A DNA stretch of 64,000 nucleotides from an uncultured Muribaculaceae bacterium (GCA_910578075.1 CAJTPK010000002.1:97532-161531), one strand, 5' to 3'. Shown: positions 45,607-55,150, counted from the stretch's first letter. The notes: generated by a model from the sequence alone, not told the origin. Numbers and translations: made by a program.

Positions 45607-46653
45607 ATGGAAACAAGACTAATTGCCGAATGGGAAGGATGCCGCTCTGTTTTGCTGGCTCTTCCTGAATCACATACAGACTGGAATTATATTCTCGAAG
45701 AAGCGCGCGACCAGTATCGCCGTATTATTCTCGCGTTGACATCAAACGGATTGCATTGTGTTGTTCTGACGGCCGACAAGGTTTCGGCGGAGACATTGCT
45801 TGCTGAATGCGATCAATCATTGTTGACATTGATCGAGATGGATTATAACGACACCTGGACTCGCGATTACGGTCCGATATCTGTTGAGCGAGGAGACCGG
45901 TTGCGTGCACTCGATTTCGGTTTCAACGGCTGGGGATTGAAGTTTGCTTCAGATAATGACAATCTTGTCAATCTTCGTCTCAAGGAGCGTTATGTCATCA
46001 TGCCGGAGACTTATAGAAACGAGCGCGATTTCACACTTGAAGGGGGATCGATAGAAACTGACGGGCACGGCACATTGCTCACTACTTCTCTCTGTCTTTG
46101 TTCCGAAAATAGAAACGGAGGGAGAAGTAAGCCTGCATTGAATGATATTCTCAAAGATAGGCTCGGAGTAGATCATGTGTTGTGGCTCGACTATGGAGCC
46201 CTGGCAGGTGATGATACCGATTCGCATATCGACACATTGTGCCGTATGGCTCCTGATAACACAATATTGTTTACGGGATGCCGGGACATGGATGATCCGC
46301 ATTTTGAGGAGCTGTTGAAAATGCGTGCGCAACTCACAATGTTCCGCACCCCCGAAGGAGAACCCTACAATCTTGTTGAATTGCCGTTGCCTTCACCGAT
46401 ATATGATGAAAATGGCGACAGACTCCCAGCTTCTTATGCAAATTATCTTGTCACTCCTGATAAAATATTCATGCCGACATATTCGCAGCCGGAAAATGAT
46501 ATGCTGGCATGTCATACGGTAAAGGTTGCGTTTCCAGACCATGAGGTGGTGCCGGTGGAATGTTCCACACTTATAAAGCAGCATGGCTCGCTTCATTGCG
46601 CCACGATGCAGATTCCAGATAATTTATTTAATCAAACAGTATATGAGCAGTAA
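45607..46653 (+). CDS. aguA: Agmatine deiminase
   Basis: 348 residues. Converts agmatine to N-carbamoylputrescine. Guanidine-hydrolase fold; IEMDYNDTWTRDYGPISV carries the substrate-binding acids, EGGSIETDGHGTLLTT, DDTDSHIDTLCRM with catalytic His, and the nucleophile Cys331 in KQHGSLHCATMQIP. Overlaps aguB by 11 bp. With SpeA at 18.9 kb it gives the agmatine route to putrescine. Confidence 0.95.
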   Translation: METRLIAEWEGCRSVLLALPESHTDWNYILEEARDQYRRIILALTSNGLHCVVLTADKVSAETLLAECDQSLLTLIEMDYNDTWTRDYGPISVERGDRLRALDFGFNGWGLKFASDNDNLVNLRLKERYVIMPETYRNERDFTLEGGSIETDGHGTLLTTSLCLCSENRNGGRSKPALNDILKDRLGVDHVLWLDYGALAGDDTDSHIDTLCRMAPDNTILFTGCRDMDDPHFEELLKMRAQLTMFRTPEGEPYNLVELPLPSPIYDENGDRLPASYANYLVTPDKIFMPTYSQPENDMLACHTVKVAFPDHEVVPVECSTLIKQHGSLHCATMQIPDNLFNQTVYEQ

Positions 46654-47530
46654 ATTGCAAGTGGGAATAGTGCAGCATTCCTTTATTGAAGATCTCGATT
46701 TCAACAGAGCGAGAAATCTGACCGCGATCGAGAATCTTGCTGCAGAGGGGGCGAAGCTGATTGTGCTTTCCGAGCTTCATGACTCCCTATACTTCTGTCA
46801 GACGGAGAATGTTGATAATTTTGACCTTGCGCAGACCTTGCCGGGAGATTTCACTGAGTTTTACGGTTCGGCGGCTGCTGCAAATAATGTAGTTATCGTC
46901 ACAAGCACATTTGAACGAAGGGCTCCCGGGTTATATCATAACACCGCAGTGGTTTTTGAGGCAGACGGGTCTGTTGCCGGCACTTACAGGAAAATGCATA
47001 TACCGGATGATCCCGGATTCTACGAGAAGTTCTATTTCACTCCCGGAGATCTCGGCTTTGAGCCAATTGACACGTCTGTTGGTCGTCTCGGAGTACTTGT
47101 CTGCTGGGATCAATGGTATCCCGAGGCTGCACGTCTTATGGCCATGAAGGGTGCGGATATGCTTATATATCCCACTGCCATAGGCTGGAATCCTGATGAT
47201 AGTCAGGATGAGAAGGATAGACAGCGTGAGGCGTGGATAACAGTGCAACGCGGGCATGCGGTGGCCAACGGTCTGCCGGTGATAAGCGTAAACAGATGCG
47301 GTTTTGAGGAGGATCCTTCCGGTCAGACATCGGGCATAGATTTCTGGGGTTCAAGTTTCGTGGCAGGTCCACAGGGTGAATTCTTATATTCCGCACCGGA
47401 AAATGCTCCTGCCGAAGCAATGGTTGAGGTGGATCTAAGCCGCTCCGAGGATGTGAGACGTTGGTGGCCCTTCTTCCGCGACCGTCGCATCGAGAACTAC
47501 GGTGGGCTTACAAGCCGCTTTCTCATTTAG
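46643..47530 (+). CDS. aguB: N-carbamoylputrescine amidase
   Basis: 295 residues from the ATG at 46643 inside the end of aguA; in-frame upstream sequence belongs to aguA. Nitrilase superfamily with catalytic triad Glu44 (VLSELHDS), Lys117 (YRKMHIPDD) and Cys154 (LVCWDQWYPEAARL). Hydrolyses N-carbamoylputrescine to putrescine, CO2 and ammonia. Translationally coupled to aguA. Confidence 0.95.
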   Translation: MSSKLQVGIVQHSFIEDLDFNRARNLTAIENLAAEGAKLIVLSELHDSLYFCQTENVDNFDLAQTLPGDFTEFYGSAAAANNVVIVTSTFERRAPGLYHNTAVVFEADGSVAGTYRKMHIPDDPGFYEKFYFTPGDLGFEPIDTSVGRLGVLVCWDQWYPEAARLMAMKGADMLIYPTAIGWNPDDSQDEKDRQREAWITVQRGHAVANGLPVISVNRCGFEEDPSGQTSGIDFWGSSFVAGPQGEFLYSAPENAPAEAMVEVDLSRSEDVRRWWPFFRDRRIENYGGLTSRFLI

Positions 47531-47546
47531 GACTATTATAATATAG

Positions 47547-47579
47547 CATACGGGGCGACATTCAATGCCGCCCCGTATG
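47547..47579 (+). terminator. Terminator of aguA-aguB
   Basis: Perfect 11-bp stem CATACGGGGCG / CGCCCCGTATG, loop of 11, 16 bp after the aguB stop. The downstream sequence is AT-rich without a strict U-tract. Confidence 0.75.
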
Positions 47580-47647
47580 ATTGAAATTAATTTACCAGTT
47601 TACTACCTTTTCTATCTTTACCTATAATACCTTTACCTGTTATATCT

Positions 47648-48217
47648 TTATTTGGTTGCCTGGGCTTTCATCTGCCTTTCCGCGCTGCGGGGACCTTTGC
47701 CCTGGCGTTGACCTTTATCGAATTTGTGTCCTTTTCCATGTTTCATGGCTATTGCTTTTTTGCCGCCATGGTGTGAGGGGGAGTTGACATAGTAGTTCTT
47801 GAGGAACACTACCATCTGGTCGGATGTCAGAATCTCACCAAGGTCGTTCACATATTTGCTGCGAAGCTCACGATTTGCCTTGCGCATGTTGTATGTGGTA
47901 TCCTTGTTCTCGCGTGCGGTTTTTGCCTTTGCTTTAAGTTCCTGACGGGAAACCTTTGCCGCATTGTCAAGAGCCTCGATACGTCCTTTCTGTTCTGTTG
48001 TGAGTTCAATACCTTCGAAAAGATTCGGCTTTACACGTTTCTGTCCGCGAACTCTCCTGTCACCCTTGGCGTTTTTGCCATCTTTACAACATTTCTTATC
48101 TTTAGAGACGCATTCTGTCTTGGATTTACATTGTTTGTCAGTCTGAGTCTGAGCTGCCGCTGAGAAAGAGAAAGTGGCTATTGTAAGGAAAGCCAGTCCT
48201 AAAATTGCTTTTTTCAT
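47648..48217 (-). CDS. Exported DUF4890/Spy-like protein, Cys- and Lys-rich
   Basis: 189 residues. Signal peptide (1-22), a Cys-rich stretch CKSKTECVSKDKKCCKDG, then a helical region (LTTEQKGRIEALDNAAKVSRQELKAKAKTARENKD...LRSKYVNDLGEILTSDQMVVF) like periplasmic Spy/CpxP-type chaperones, and a very basic His/Gly/Lys tail. Envelope stress or metal binding is an inference from composition. Isolated gene. Confidence 0.78.
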   Translation of the reverse strand: MKKAILGLAFLTIATFSFSAAAQTQTDKQCKSKTECVSKDKKCCKDGKNAKGDRRVRGQKRVKPNLFEGIELTTEQKGRIEALDNAAKVSRQELKAKAKTARENKDTTYNMRKANRELRSKYVNDLGEILTSDQMVVFLKNYYVNSPSHHGGKKAIAMKHGKGHKFDKGQRQGKGPRSAERQMKAQATK

Positions 48218-48427
48218 ATCTGTATGAATTTTGTTTTATCGGTTTTACATTGTGGTCGCGGATTAAATTTTCAGCGACTGTAATTATTCCATTCCAATTG
48301 GATTTCAATATTAAGACAGATGAAAAAGCGATGAGTTTAACTTTAAAAACGGCTTTAACTTAATTTAGTAAGTTTGTTAACACATGTTTACCCCTTATGA
48401 CATATGCGTTCATTCATCTTATTGTGG

Positions 48428-49501
48428 CTAATAATCGTCCATGTTGAGTCGATGCAGGATATCCATATGAAGGTAATTGTCTCGCTTCTGTGGTTTGACT
48501 CCTCGGATCACATATTCAGCGAATGTGGTCAATGCGAGATGCGACTGACTTGAGATGTGACGGGTGACCAGAAATTCAATTTGGCCGGACCGCAAACTCG
48601 CAAGATTGGGCTCTATGTCATCGAACCCCACGACGACACGCTCCGAATCAGGGTTATCTCTAAGGAATTCATCGATGAGATATATTCGGGAGTTTGTCAT
48701 AATCAGATGCTTCACTTCCGGATGTTTTGAGAAAAACTCATGGAGAGTGGTATGTATATGCTGTGGGTCTGACGGGTTTATGAATATGGTGTGGAGCTGA
48801 CAGTCGGGAAACTTGCGGGTGATGTAGTCAAGGAACCCCTTTCGTCTTAGGGCATTAGGGTCGGCCTTATGGCTTTTGTCGCGGATAAGGCGCACGAGCA
48901 GCAATTGCCCCGGATTGCAGTGGTTGGTAAGGAGAAAAGCACCGAGTCTGCCGGCTTTATAAGGATCTACGCCGTAATAAACCTTATAATTTAATCCGTC
49001 GAATTTATTATCGACAAATGCAAAGGGAATCTTAGCTTTGTCAAGTCTTTCAGCGAAAATAGCTGTCTCGTCGCGGAAGACAGTGTTCATTATGACACCC
49101 TGTGGTTCTGACTCCATTATCTCATCGCAGCATTTCCTGAAAGATTCAGTGCTTGTCTGGTCATAAAGACGGAATTCAACTTCTATGTTATAATTGTATA
49201 GGGAGTTGGCACCGGCTATGAAACCTTCGTGAATCTTTTCCCAATATTCTCCATGGTCGAATTCCGGAATAAGCACAGCGAATGTGTAGGTGCGTTTGGA
49301 TGCGAGTATGGATGCATTGAGATTGGGGCTGTAGCCGAGAATCTCTATGGCTCTTTTTACCTTGTCGACGGTGTCTTGTGACACGCGCCCGCGATTGTGA
49401 ATAACGCGGTCTACAGTGCCGCGTGACACATTGCATAATCGCGCTACATCGAATATTGTTGCCTGCGTTGTCGCATTATTTATCTTATTCATCTTAGCCA
49501 T
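48428..49501 (-). CDS. LacI-family transcriptional regulator
   Basis: 357 residues. N-terminal LacI helix-turn-helix (~14-60; TIFDVARLCNVSRGTVDRVIHNRGRVSQDTVDKVKRAIEILGYSPN) followed by a periplasmic-binding-like ligand domain (TFAVLIPEFDHGEYWEKIHEGF...VVVGFDDIEPNLASLRSGQIEFLV). The ligand is probably a sugar or nucleoside. A perfect palindrome and plus-strand promoter lie 110 bp upstream and may be its operator. A -7 box for its own transcription is at 49550-49557. Confidence 0.92.
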   Translation of the reverse strand: MAKMNKINNATTQATIFDVARLCNVSRGTVDRVIHNRGRVSQDTVDKVKRAIEILGYSPNLNASILASKRTYTFAVLIPEFDHGEYWEKIHEGFIAGANSLYNYNIEVEFRLYDQTSTESFRKCCDEIMESEPQGVIMNTVFRDETAIFAERLDKAKIPFAFVDNKFDGLNYKVYYGVDPYKAGRLGAFLLTNHCNPGQLLLVRLIRDKSHKADPNALRRKGFLDYITRKFPDCQLHTIFINPSDPQHIHTTLHEFFSKHPEVKHLIMTNSRIYLIDEFLRDNPDSERVVVGFDDIEPNLASLRSGQIEFLVTRHISSQSHLALTTFAEYVIRGVKPQKRDNYLHMDILHRLNMDDY

Positions 49502-49549
49502 ATGGCATTAAAAATAGATGTAATCGTTGGTGGTCAGAAAAATTTTTCA

Positions 49550-49557
49550 CAAAATTA
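49550..49557 (-). promoter_or_regulatory. -7 box (TAATTTTG) of the LacI gene
   Basis: Minus-strand match to TAnnTTTG about 50 bp upstream of the lacI-type start codon. The -33 element is not clear. Confidence 0.5.
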
Positions 49558-49566
49558 TTAAATTTT

Positions 49567-49620
49567 TTTGGAAAAAAGAAAAACTTAACATAAATTTGCA
49601 GTGTTAATGTGCACGTGCAC
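49567..49620 (+). promoter_or_regulatory. Plus-strand promoter with LacI-like operator at the start site
   Basis: TTTG (49567-49570), 20-bp spacer, TAAATTTG (49591-49598): a near-ideal Bacteroidetes promoter. The perfect palindrome GTGCACGTGCAC (49609-49620), with the central CG usual for LacI-family operators, covers the likely +1 to +15. It lies in the 317-bp gap next to the LacI gene and points away from it. Confidence 0.7.
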
Positions 49621-49632
49621 GCAATAAGGACA

Positions 49633-49695
49633 ATGAAACGACAAGAAATACGGAGTCAAATTCTCCGAAAAAACGTATCACTAATTATCTATTAA
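49633..49695 (+). CDS. Possible 20-residue peptide under the LacI-like operator
   Basis: The only start codon just downstream of the palindrome opens a frame of 20 codons (begins MKRQEIRSQI, ends in IIY). It is basic and then hydrophobic. No similarity recognised. It may be a small peptide, a remnant of a lost gene, or chance inside a small RNA. Confidence 0.25.
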   Translation: MKRQEIRSQILRKNVSLIIY

Positions 49696-49742
49696 TCCAT
49701 ACTTGGCAATGCTGGTTTGTCGTTAACGTATGAGTTAACAAA

Positions 49743-49775
49743 AATTGGTTCCGGACCCTGAGTCCGGAACCAATT
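49743..49775 (-). terminator. Terminator of the Bcr/CflA-type gene
   Basis: Perfect 13-bp stem AATTGGTTCCGGA / TCCGGAACCAATT with a 7-base loop; on the minus strand it is followed by TTTTT. It could also end the plus-strand transcript from 49603, but no U-tract follows on that strand. Confidence 0.8.
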
Positions 49776-49818
49776 AGACAAACGGAAAATCATGTCAATC
49801 GAACTGTTGAGCGTCCAA

Positions 49819-51069
49819 TTATTTCTTAAGCATGTTGGGGTCTGGTGAGAGACGCGAGGATGCGTATGAGCTTAGCAGAATCAATGTCGCCATCACTGCG
49901 AAGACTATTGCTGTGGAATGCATGATATTGCCTAAGCCGACAAGTGGAGCAACAGTGGCTCCGAAAACATATCCTGCAAGTCCGAGCACGGCAGAGGCTC
50001 CCCCCGCATTGTCTCGCCCTTCATTCATCGCAAGCGTGTTGCCGACAGTGAATATCATGCCAAGTGAGAACAGGATGGGGAGCATCATGAGCTCGTATGC
50101 CCAGAAGTCATCGATAAGGAAAAGCACCGCCACCTGCACAGCCGTGGCAATGAACAACAATATCCCACCTAATGATGCCGCCTGTTTTAATATTTTGAAT
50201 TTTACAGCTATCATTGCTCCTATTGCGATGAATAATGCATTGAAGCCCATGAACAGTCCGAAATGGAGCTGCGACCATCCGAAATGTGTCTGCATTATAA
50301 AGGGAGCAGAGGAGCAATAGGCGAACAAGAGTCCTAACGCCGTGCCTTTCAAGGTGACATGAATCATGAATCTCTTGTTCTTGAGCAGAGCCGGGTATTC
50401 ACCGAATGCATCAAGGAGTTTCCCTTTGAAACGGCGGTCGGGTTTGAGTGACTCTTTCAACGGTATGGCAACGCATAACAGGAAAGCAGCGAGACCGGCA
50501 AGAATCCAGAACACGGCTTTCCAGCCATGGTCCTGCGATACAAGACCACCGAGAACAGGTGCGGATGCAGGTGCAAATCCATTTATCGCTCCGATGAGTG
50601 CCATCATTTTTGCCAATGGTCGTCCCTGATAGATGTCAGCGGGGATTGTGCGTGCAAGAAAATATCCTCCTGAAGCACCGAGTCCCTGCACAAGGCGGCA
50701 TCCGAGAAAGAAATGTATTGTGGGGGAGAATACGCTAGCCACAGCACCTATCATGAAAACTATCATGGCACCGATAAGCACCGGCTTACGTCCATATTTA
50801 TCGCTGACCGGACCGAGGATCAGCTGTCCAAGTCCGAGACCTATCATTCCCATTGTCAGACCAAGCTGCACAGTTGATACGGAACATCCGAAATAGCGTG
50901 TCATTTCCGGAAGCGAGGGAAGATACATGTCGTTTACAAAAGAGCCGAAAGCGCTCAATCCGACAAGATATGCCACAAGGAATATATAATACCTCCTGCC
51001 GTTTGGATAGACAGTTACAGATGATGACTCTTGCTTAGATGAATTATTATTGATGGATGTGTTGTTCAT
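49819..51069 (-). CDS. Bcr/CflA-family MFS efflux transporter
   Basis: 416 residues from the ATG at 51069 (MNNTSINNN). The in-frame upstream segment has no helices and is likely not translated. Twelve helices; FVNDMYLPSLPEMTRYFGCS, the motif A loop GPVSDKYGRKPVLIG, and RLVQGLGASGGYFLARTIPADIYQGRPLAKMMALI are typical of the drug/H+ antiporter family (bicyclomycin, chloramphenicol-type). Substrate unknown. Terminated by the stem at 49743-49775. Confidence 0.9.
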   Translation of the reverse strand: MNNTSINNNSSKQESSSVTVYPNGRRYYIFLVAYLVGLSAFGSFVNDMYLPSLPEMTRYFGCSVSTVQLGLTMGMIGLGLGQLILGPVSDKYGRKPVLIGAMIVFMIGAVASVFSPTIHFFLGCRLVQGLGASGGYFLARTIPADIYQGRPLAKMMALIGAINGFAPASAPVLGGLVSQDHGWKAVFWILAGLAAFLLCVAIPLKESLKPDRRFKGKLLDAFGEYPALLKNKRFMIHVTLKGTALGLLFAYCSSAPFIMQTHFGWSQLHFGLFMGFNALFIAIGAMIAVKFKILKQAASLGGILLFIATAVQVAVLFLIDDFWAYELMMLPILFSLGMIFTVGNTLAMNEGRDNAGGASAVLGLAGYVFGATVAPLVGLGNIMHSTAIVFAVMATLILLSSYASSRLSPDPNMLKK

Positions 51070-51187
51070 AATTTTTAATCTTATACATCTTATAACATTC
51101 AAGACGTGATAAAGTGGGAATATGTGTGAAAATTTCCTATTTTTATTCAAATAATTCAGAATCGGATGCAGGAAACGGTGCTGGATG

Positions 51188-51218
51188 TTGTGTGAATGAG
51201 GAATAGATGTTAATTTTG
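51188..51218 (+). promoter_or_regulatory. lysC promoter
   Basis: TTG (51188-51190), a 20-bp spacer, and TAATTTTG (51211-51218), 24 bp before the lysC ATG. No lysine riboswitch or leader structure is seen in the short upstream region. Confidence 0.65.
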
Positions 51219-51242
51219 CAATTATTTTCTACAGGAAACATT

Positions 51243-52556
51243 ATGAAGGTTATGAAATTCGGGGGAACCTCCGTTGGTTCTCCGCAGAGAATAAAGGATG
51301 TGGCGTCGCTGGTGAGCCCTCGCGGACGCAATATTGTAGTGCTTTCGGCCATGAGCGGAACCACAAACTCATTGATTGAGATCTCGGATGCTGTGAAGCG
51401 TAATGATCCGCAGCTGGCGTGTCGCCTCATATCCTCACTTGAGGAGAGATACAACGGTGTGATTGATGAATTGCTGTCGGATGAATCATCACGTGAGAAT
51501 GCACGTGAAATCACAGGTAATTTCTTCAATGACATACGCCACACGTTATCCAATCCCGATTCTCCGCTGCTTGAGAAGGAGATTGTATCGCGTGGTGAAC
51601 TGATTTCAACAAATCTGATGCATGCTTATATGCATGAACAGGGGGTTAATTCAGTGCTTCTTCCTGCTCTTGAGTTTATGAGAACTGATGAACATGGGGA
51701 GCCTGATGCCGCATATATCGCCAAGCATCTAAAATCACTGCTTGAACAGAATCCTGACGCGGATCTTTATATAACGCAAGGATTCATATGCCTTGATCAT
51801 GAGGGAAACATCAATAACCTCGAACGTGGCGGCAGCGATTACTCAGCATCTCTTATCGGAGCCGCAGTGATGGCTGATGAAATAGAGATATGGACTGACA
51901 TAGATGGAATGCACAATAACGATCCCCGATTTGTGGAGGGTACAAAACCTGTGCGCAATCTGCATTTTGAGGAAGCGGCCGAGCTGGCATATTTCGGGGC
52001 TAAGATATTGCATCCGACGTGTATTCTTCCGGCTAAGCTGAACAATATCCCTGTGCGTCTTCTAAATACTATGGAGCCCGAGGCACCCGGCACTCTGATT
52101 GACAACAATCTGGAGCAGGCTTGCATCAAAGCCGTAGCGGCAAAAGACAATATAACCGCCATAAAGATAAAATCGGGCAGAATGCTTCTTGCCTACGGTT
52201 TTCTCAAGAAAGTATTTGAAATTTTTGAGAAATATGAGACACCGATAGATATGATCACAACATCGGAGGTTGGAGTGTCAGTGACTGTTGACAATGAGCG
52301 GAACCTTGACCGAATTGTGGAGGAACTTCACCGTTTTGGAACAGTGACTATCGACAGGAATATGACCATCATATGTGTGGTCGGTGATCTTGAATGGCAG
52401 AACCGAGGGTTTGAGGCCAAGGCTCTTGATGCGTTGCGTGATATTCCGGTGAGAATGATATCGTATGGCGGAAGTAATTATAATATATCTTTCCTGATCA
52501 GAGCTGAGGACAAGACACGTGCCTTACGTGCTCTTTCGTCAGAAATCTTCTCTTGA
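51243..52556 (+). CDS. lysC: Aspartate kinase (monofunctional)
   Basis: 437 residues from ATG 51243 (MKVMKFGGTSVGS); the next ATG 3 codons later is also possible. Phosphorylates aspartate, first step to lysine, threonine, methionine and diaminopimelate. KFGGTSVGS at the N-terminus, RGGSDYSASLIGAAVMADEIEIWTDIDGMHNNDPR near 205-240, and two C-terminal ACT domains (KIKSGRMLLAYGFLKKVFEIFEKYETPIDMITTSEVGVSVTV) for feedback by lysine or threonine. It has no homoserine-dehydrogenase domain. lysA follows 44 bp later. Confidence 0.95.
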   Translation: MKVMKFGGTSVGSPQRIKDVASLVSPRGRNIVVLSAMSGTTNSLIEISDAVKRNDPQLACRLISSLEERYNGVIDELLSDESSRENAREITGNFFNDIRHTLSNPDSPLLEKEIVSRGELISTNLMHAYMHEQGVNSVLLPALEFMRTDEHGEPDAAYIAKHLKSLLEQNPDADLYITQGFICLDHEGNINNLERGGSDYSASLIGAAVMADEIEIWTDIDGMHNNDPRFVEGTKPVRNLHFEEAAELAYFGAKILHPTCILPAKLNNIPVRLLNTMEPEAPGTLIDNNLEQACIKAVAAKDNITAIKIKSGRMLLAYGFLKKVFEIFEKYETPIDMITTSEVGVSVTVDNERNLDRIVEELHRFGTVTIDRNMTIICVVGDLEWQNRGFEAKALDALRDIPVRMISYGGSNYNISFLIRAEDKTRALRALSSEIFS

Positions 52557-52600
52557 TTTTAGGATAAAATATACTCAAGTGAAATAATTTAATATACTCA

Positions 52601-53749
52601 ATGACCTTTGATATAGCTTGCATGAAAGGGGTGGATACCCCTTTCTATTATTATGATATGGAGCTTCTGCGCTCTACACTTGCGGAGATAAACGATTGCA
52701 TCGCAGGAACTCCGGTTCATGTGCATTATGCGATTAAAGCTAATGGCAATCCTGGTATTCTCAAGGCCGTGCATGAGGCAGGACTTGGCGCTGACTGTGT
52801 TAGCGGGGGAGAGATATCTGCTGCCTTGGAAGCTGGTTTTCCTGCCACTTCGGTGTTTTATGCCGGTGTCGGTAAGACTGATGAAGAGATAAAGCTTGGA
52901 ATAGAGGCTGGGATAGGTTGCTTCAATGTGGAATCTGTGGAGGAACTTGAGGTGATATCTTCAATAGGTGCGGAGATGGGTAAGAAAGTGCCGGTTGCTC
53001 TTCGTGTCAATCCCAATATTGATGCCCATACCCATGAGTATATAACCACCGGACTTGAAGAGAATAAATTTGGAATTGATCTGCGCCGACTCGATGATGC
53101 TGTTGATAAGGCTGTGAAATCACCGAATATTGATCTTGTCGGACTACACTTCCATATCGGTTCGCAGATCACAATCAATGAACCTTTTGCTATTCTGTGT
53201 GCGCGAATCAACGATCTGACCGCGCATTTCAGGGAGAAAGGGATAGAATTCAAGATATTGAATGTCGGCGGCGGTCTCGGAATCGATTACAATGATCCGG
53301 AAGCAAATCCTATTCCTGACTTCAAAGGGTATTTTAATACCCTTTTGTCCGGGCTTAAGTTGACAGAAGGACAGGAGATTCATTGCGAACTCGGGCGTGC
53401 TGTAGTTGCGCAATGCGGTTCACTCATCTCGAAAGTGCTTTATGTCAAGGAGGGTGTGGGACGTAAGTTTCTCATTCTTGATGCAGGAATGAATGACTTG
53501 TTGCGTCCGGCATTATATGGAGCGCATCATAAGATAGAGGTTGTATCGCCGGAAGATGCTGGAAGTATGGATGTTTATGATGTTGTCGGACCAGTGTGTG
53601 AGTCGTCGGATGTCTTCGGGAAGGATGAAAAAATTCCCACCGTGCGCCGCGGGGATATGATCGCGTTGCGCTCGGCGGGAGCATATGGTGAGAGCATGGC
53701 TTCCGAATATAATATGCGGAAGCTGCCGGGGTGTTTATTCGTCGGGTAG
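52601..53749 (+). CDS. lysA: Diaminopimelate decarboxylase
   Basis: 382 residues. Makes lysine from meso-diaminopimelate. PLP lysine is Lys46 in VHYAIKANGNP; GLGADCVSGGEISAAL, HFHIGSQI, LNVGGGLGIDYND, and the catalytic cysteine in GPVCESSDVFG. Its last 15 bp overlap the convergent peptidase gene. Operon with lysC. Confidence 0.95.
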   Translation: MTFDIACMKGVDTPFYYYDMELLRSTLAEINDCIAGTPVHVHYAIKANGNPGILKAVHEAGLGADCVSGGEISAALEAGFPATSVFYAGVGKTDEEIKLGIEAGIGCFNVESVEELEVISSIGAEMGKKVPVALRVNPNIDAHTHEYITTGLEENKFGIDLRRLDDAVDKAVKSPNIDLVGLHFHIGSQITINEPFAILCARINDLTAHFREKGIEFKILNVGGGLGIDYNDPEANPIPDFKGYFNTLLSGLKLTEGQEIHCELGRAVVAQCGSLISKVLYVKEGVGRKFLILDAGMNDLLRPALYGAHHKIEVVSPEDAGSMDVYDVVGPVCESSDVFGKDEKIPTVRRGDMIALRSAGAYGESMASEYNMRKLPGCLFVG

Positions 53750-55150
53750 AAACATCGGATCCCATGCCGGCAGCATTATCGGCTTCTGCTTGAGAATGGC
53801 GAGGATGTCGGCGGGCACATATTTCTTGTTTACGACAAGGCGGAACATGTATTCGTCAAACCATTTGTCTGACAGGATGAGATGACCGTCGTTAGGTCCG
53901 TTACCCCAACTGTTCTCCACCATCCATTTCTGTGGTTTTCCGTTGGCATCGAGGTCGACAGCAACAAGAGTCATGGCATGAGAGGATGCACTTGCGTGAG
54001 TGCGGATGCGGTCGGCCTTATTCATACCGAAGCTTACTCCCATCAGGGATTCGTAATCGAAATTCTCTGGGTCAAGCACACCACGGTCGCGGTCAAGGAA
54101 TTTGCCTACATCACATGAGAAATACATCATGGCGCTGTCTTTGATGGATTCTATGGCCATCTTTTTTATGTCTTCCACAGGGAGATTGATGTAAGTCCAG
54201 TTCTCGCCATCATAGGCGTGACGGTCATAATCGATCTCATACAGTTTATAATATTCGCGGGTAGGATCATTCATGAGCATCACATAGCTGTTCTTGAGAT
54301 CATTACCTGCGAATTCTTTATAAAATTCAAGAGGCGTGTATTTCTTTGTGCTCACGATATTGCCCTTGCTGTCCTTGCGTGTCCAGGTAAACTCGGCAGG
54401 GGGAGTGCCGAGTGTGAGGGCGAGCATGCGGTAGATCTCACCGAGCATCTGCTCTTTGCGGGCTTCCAGCGCGGCAGGTTTAGCTTTGTCTGCTTTCATC
54501 TTGCGAAGTTCAAGACCGTCTTCACGAAGCTTAAGTGAGATAAGACGTCGCATTTTCGAGGTATTGTTGCTTGTGAATGTCTCACGCATAACCTCGGCAG
54601 GCACAACGCCATATTTCATGATATTGTCAGAAAGTCCGGTGTATTGCCCTCCATCGCTGAGAGGATTGGCAAACATCCAGTCAACCATCTTGTCGTCCAT
54701 CGGGCGGTCTGCGTAATCAATCATTCCTTGCAGGAAGAGATTGGCTTTCTCAAGCTGATCGTAGAAGAAATTGTAGTTTTGCGATAACTCAAGTTTCGGC
54801 AGGTCATGTTGCGCCATCATCTGTGCGCGGAGAACATTAAGACCCGTGAACAGCCAGCAGCGGCCTGATGACTTCTGGTCGGTGATCCCTTTACTTTTCA
54901 CGCGATGTGAGAAATTCGAATCGAACCCATTACCAGCCTCAGCATTCAGAGCAATCTTGTCGATGTCAGAGTTGCCGAGAGCATTACGTATTGCCTTTGC
55001 TGAAGCATCTTTTGTGTAAGAGCTTGATATGCGGGAAAGCATATCGGAAGAAATCCCACCTTTGCCCGCTTTTTCCGCAGCTCCGAGTGGAGATGACATG
55101 ATACATGCCAGACATAAAGCGGTGGATACTGTGAATAAATGTTTTTTCAT
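53735..55150 (-). CDS. Exported C1-family aminopeptidase (bleomycin-hydrolase/PepC type)
   Basis: 471 residues from ATG 55150, which starts a signal peptide (MKKHLFTVSTALCLACIMSSPLGA); an in-frame extension upstream is less plausible. Papain fold: Cys98 in SSGRCWLFTGLN, His in SHAMTLVAVD, Asn in WMVENSWGNGPNDGHLILSDKWFDEYM. Bleomycin-hydrolase-like aminopeptidases usually are cytosolic; this one is exported, as in many Bacteroidetes. Probably periplasmic peptide trimming. Confidence 0.92.
   Translation of the reverse strand: MKKHLFTVSTALCLACIMSSPLGAAEKAGKGGISSDMLSRISSSYTKDASAKAIRNALGNSDIDKIALNAEAGNGFDSNFSHRVKSKGITDQKSSGRCWLFTGLNVLRAQMMAQHDLPKLELSQNYNFFYDQLEKANLFLQGMIDYADRPMDDKMVDWMFANPLSDGGQYTGLSDNIMKYGVVPAEVMRETFTSNNTSKMRRLISLKLREDGLELRKMKADKAKPAALEARKEQMLGEIYRMLALTLGTPPAEFTWTRKDSKGNIVSTKKYTPLEFYKEFAGNDLKNSYVMLMNDPTREYYKLYEIDYDRHAYDGENWTYINLPVEDIKKMAIESIKDSAMMYFSCDVGKFLDRDRGVLDPENFDYESLMGVSFGMNKADRIRTHASASSHAMTLVAVDLDANGKPQKWMVENSWGNGPNDGHLILSDKWFDEYMFRLVVNKKYVPADILAILKQKPIMLPAWDPMFLPDE

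Noticed and set aside
51151..51242. Lysine riboswitch upstream of lysC
   Set aside because: The leader is under 30 bases after the mapped -7 box, far too short, and no paired structure is seen.
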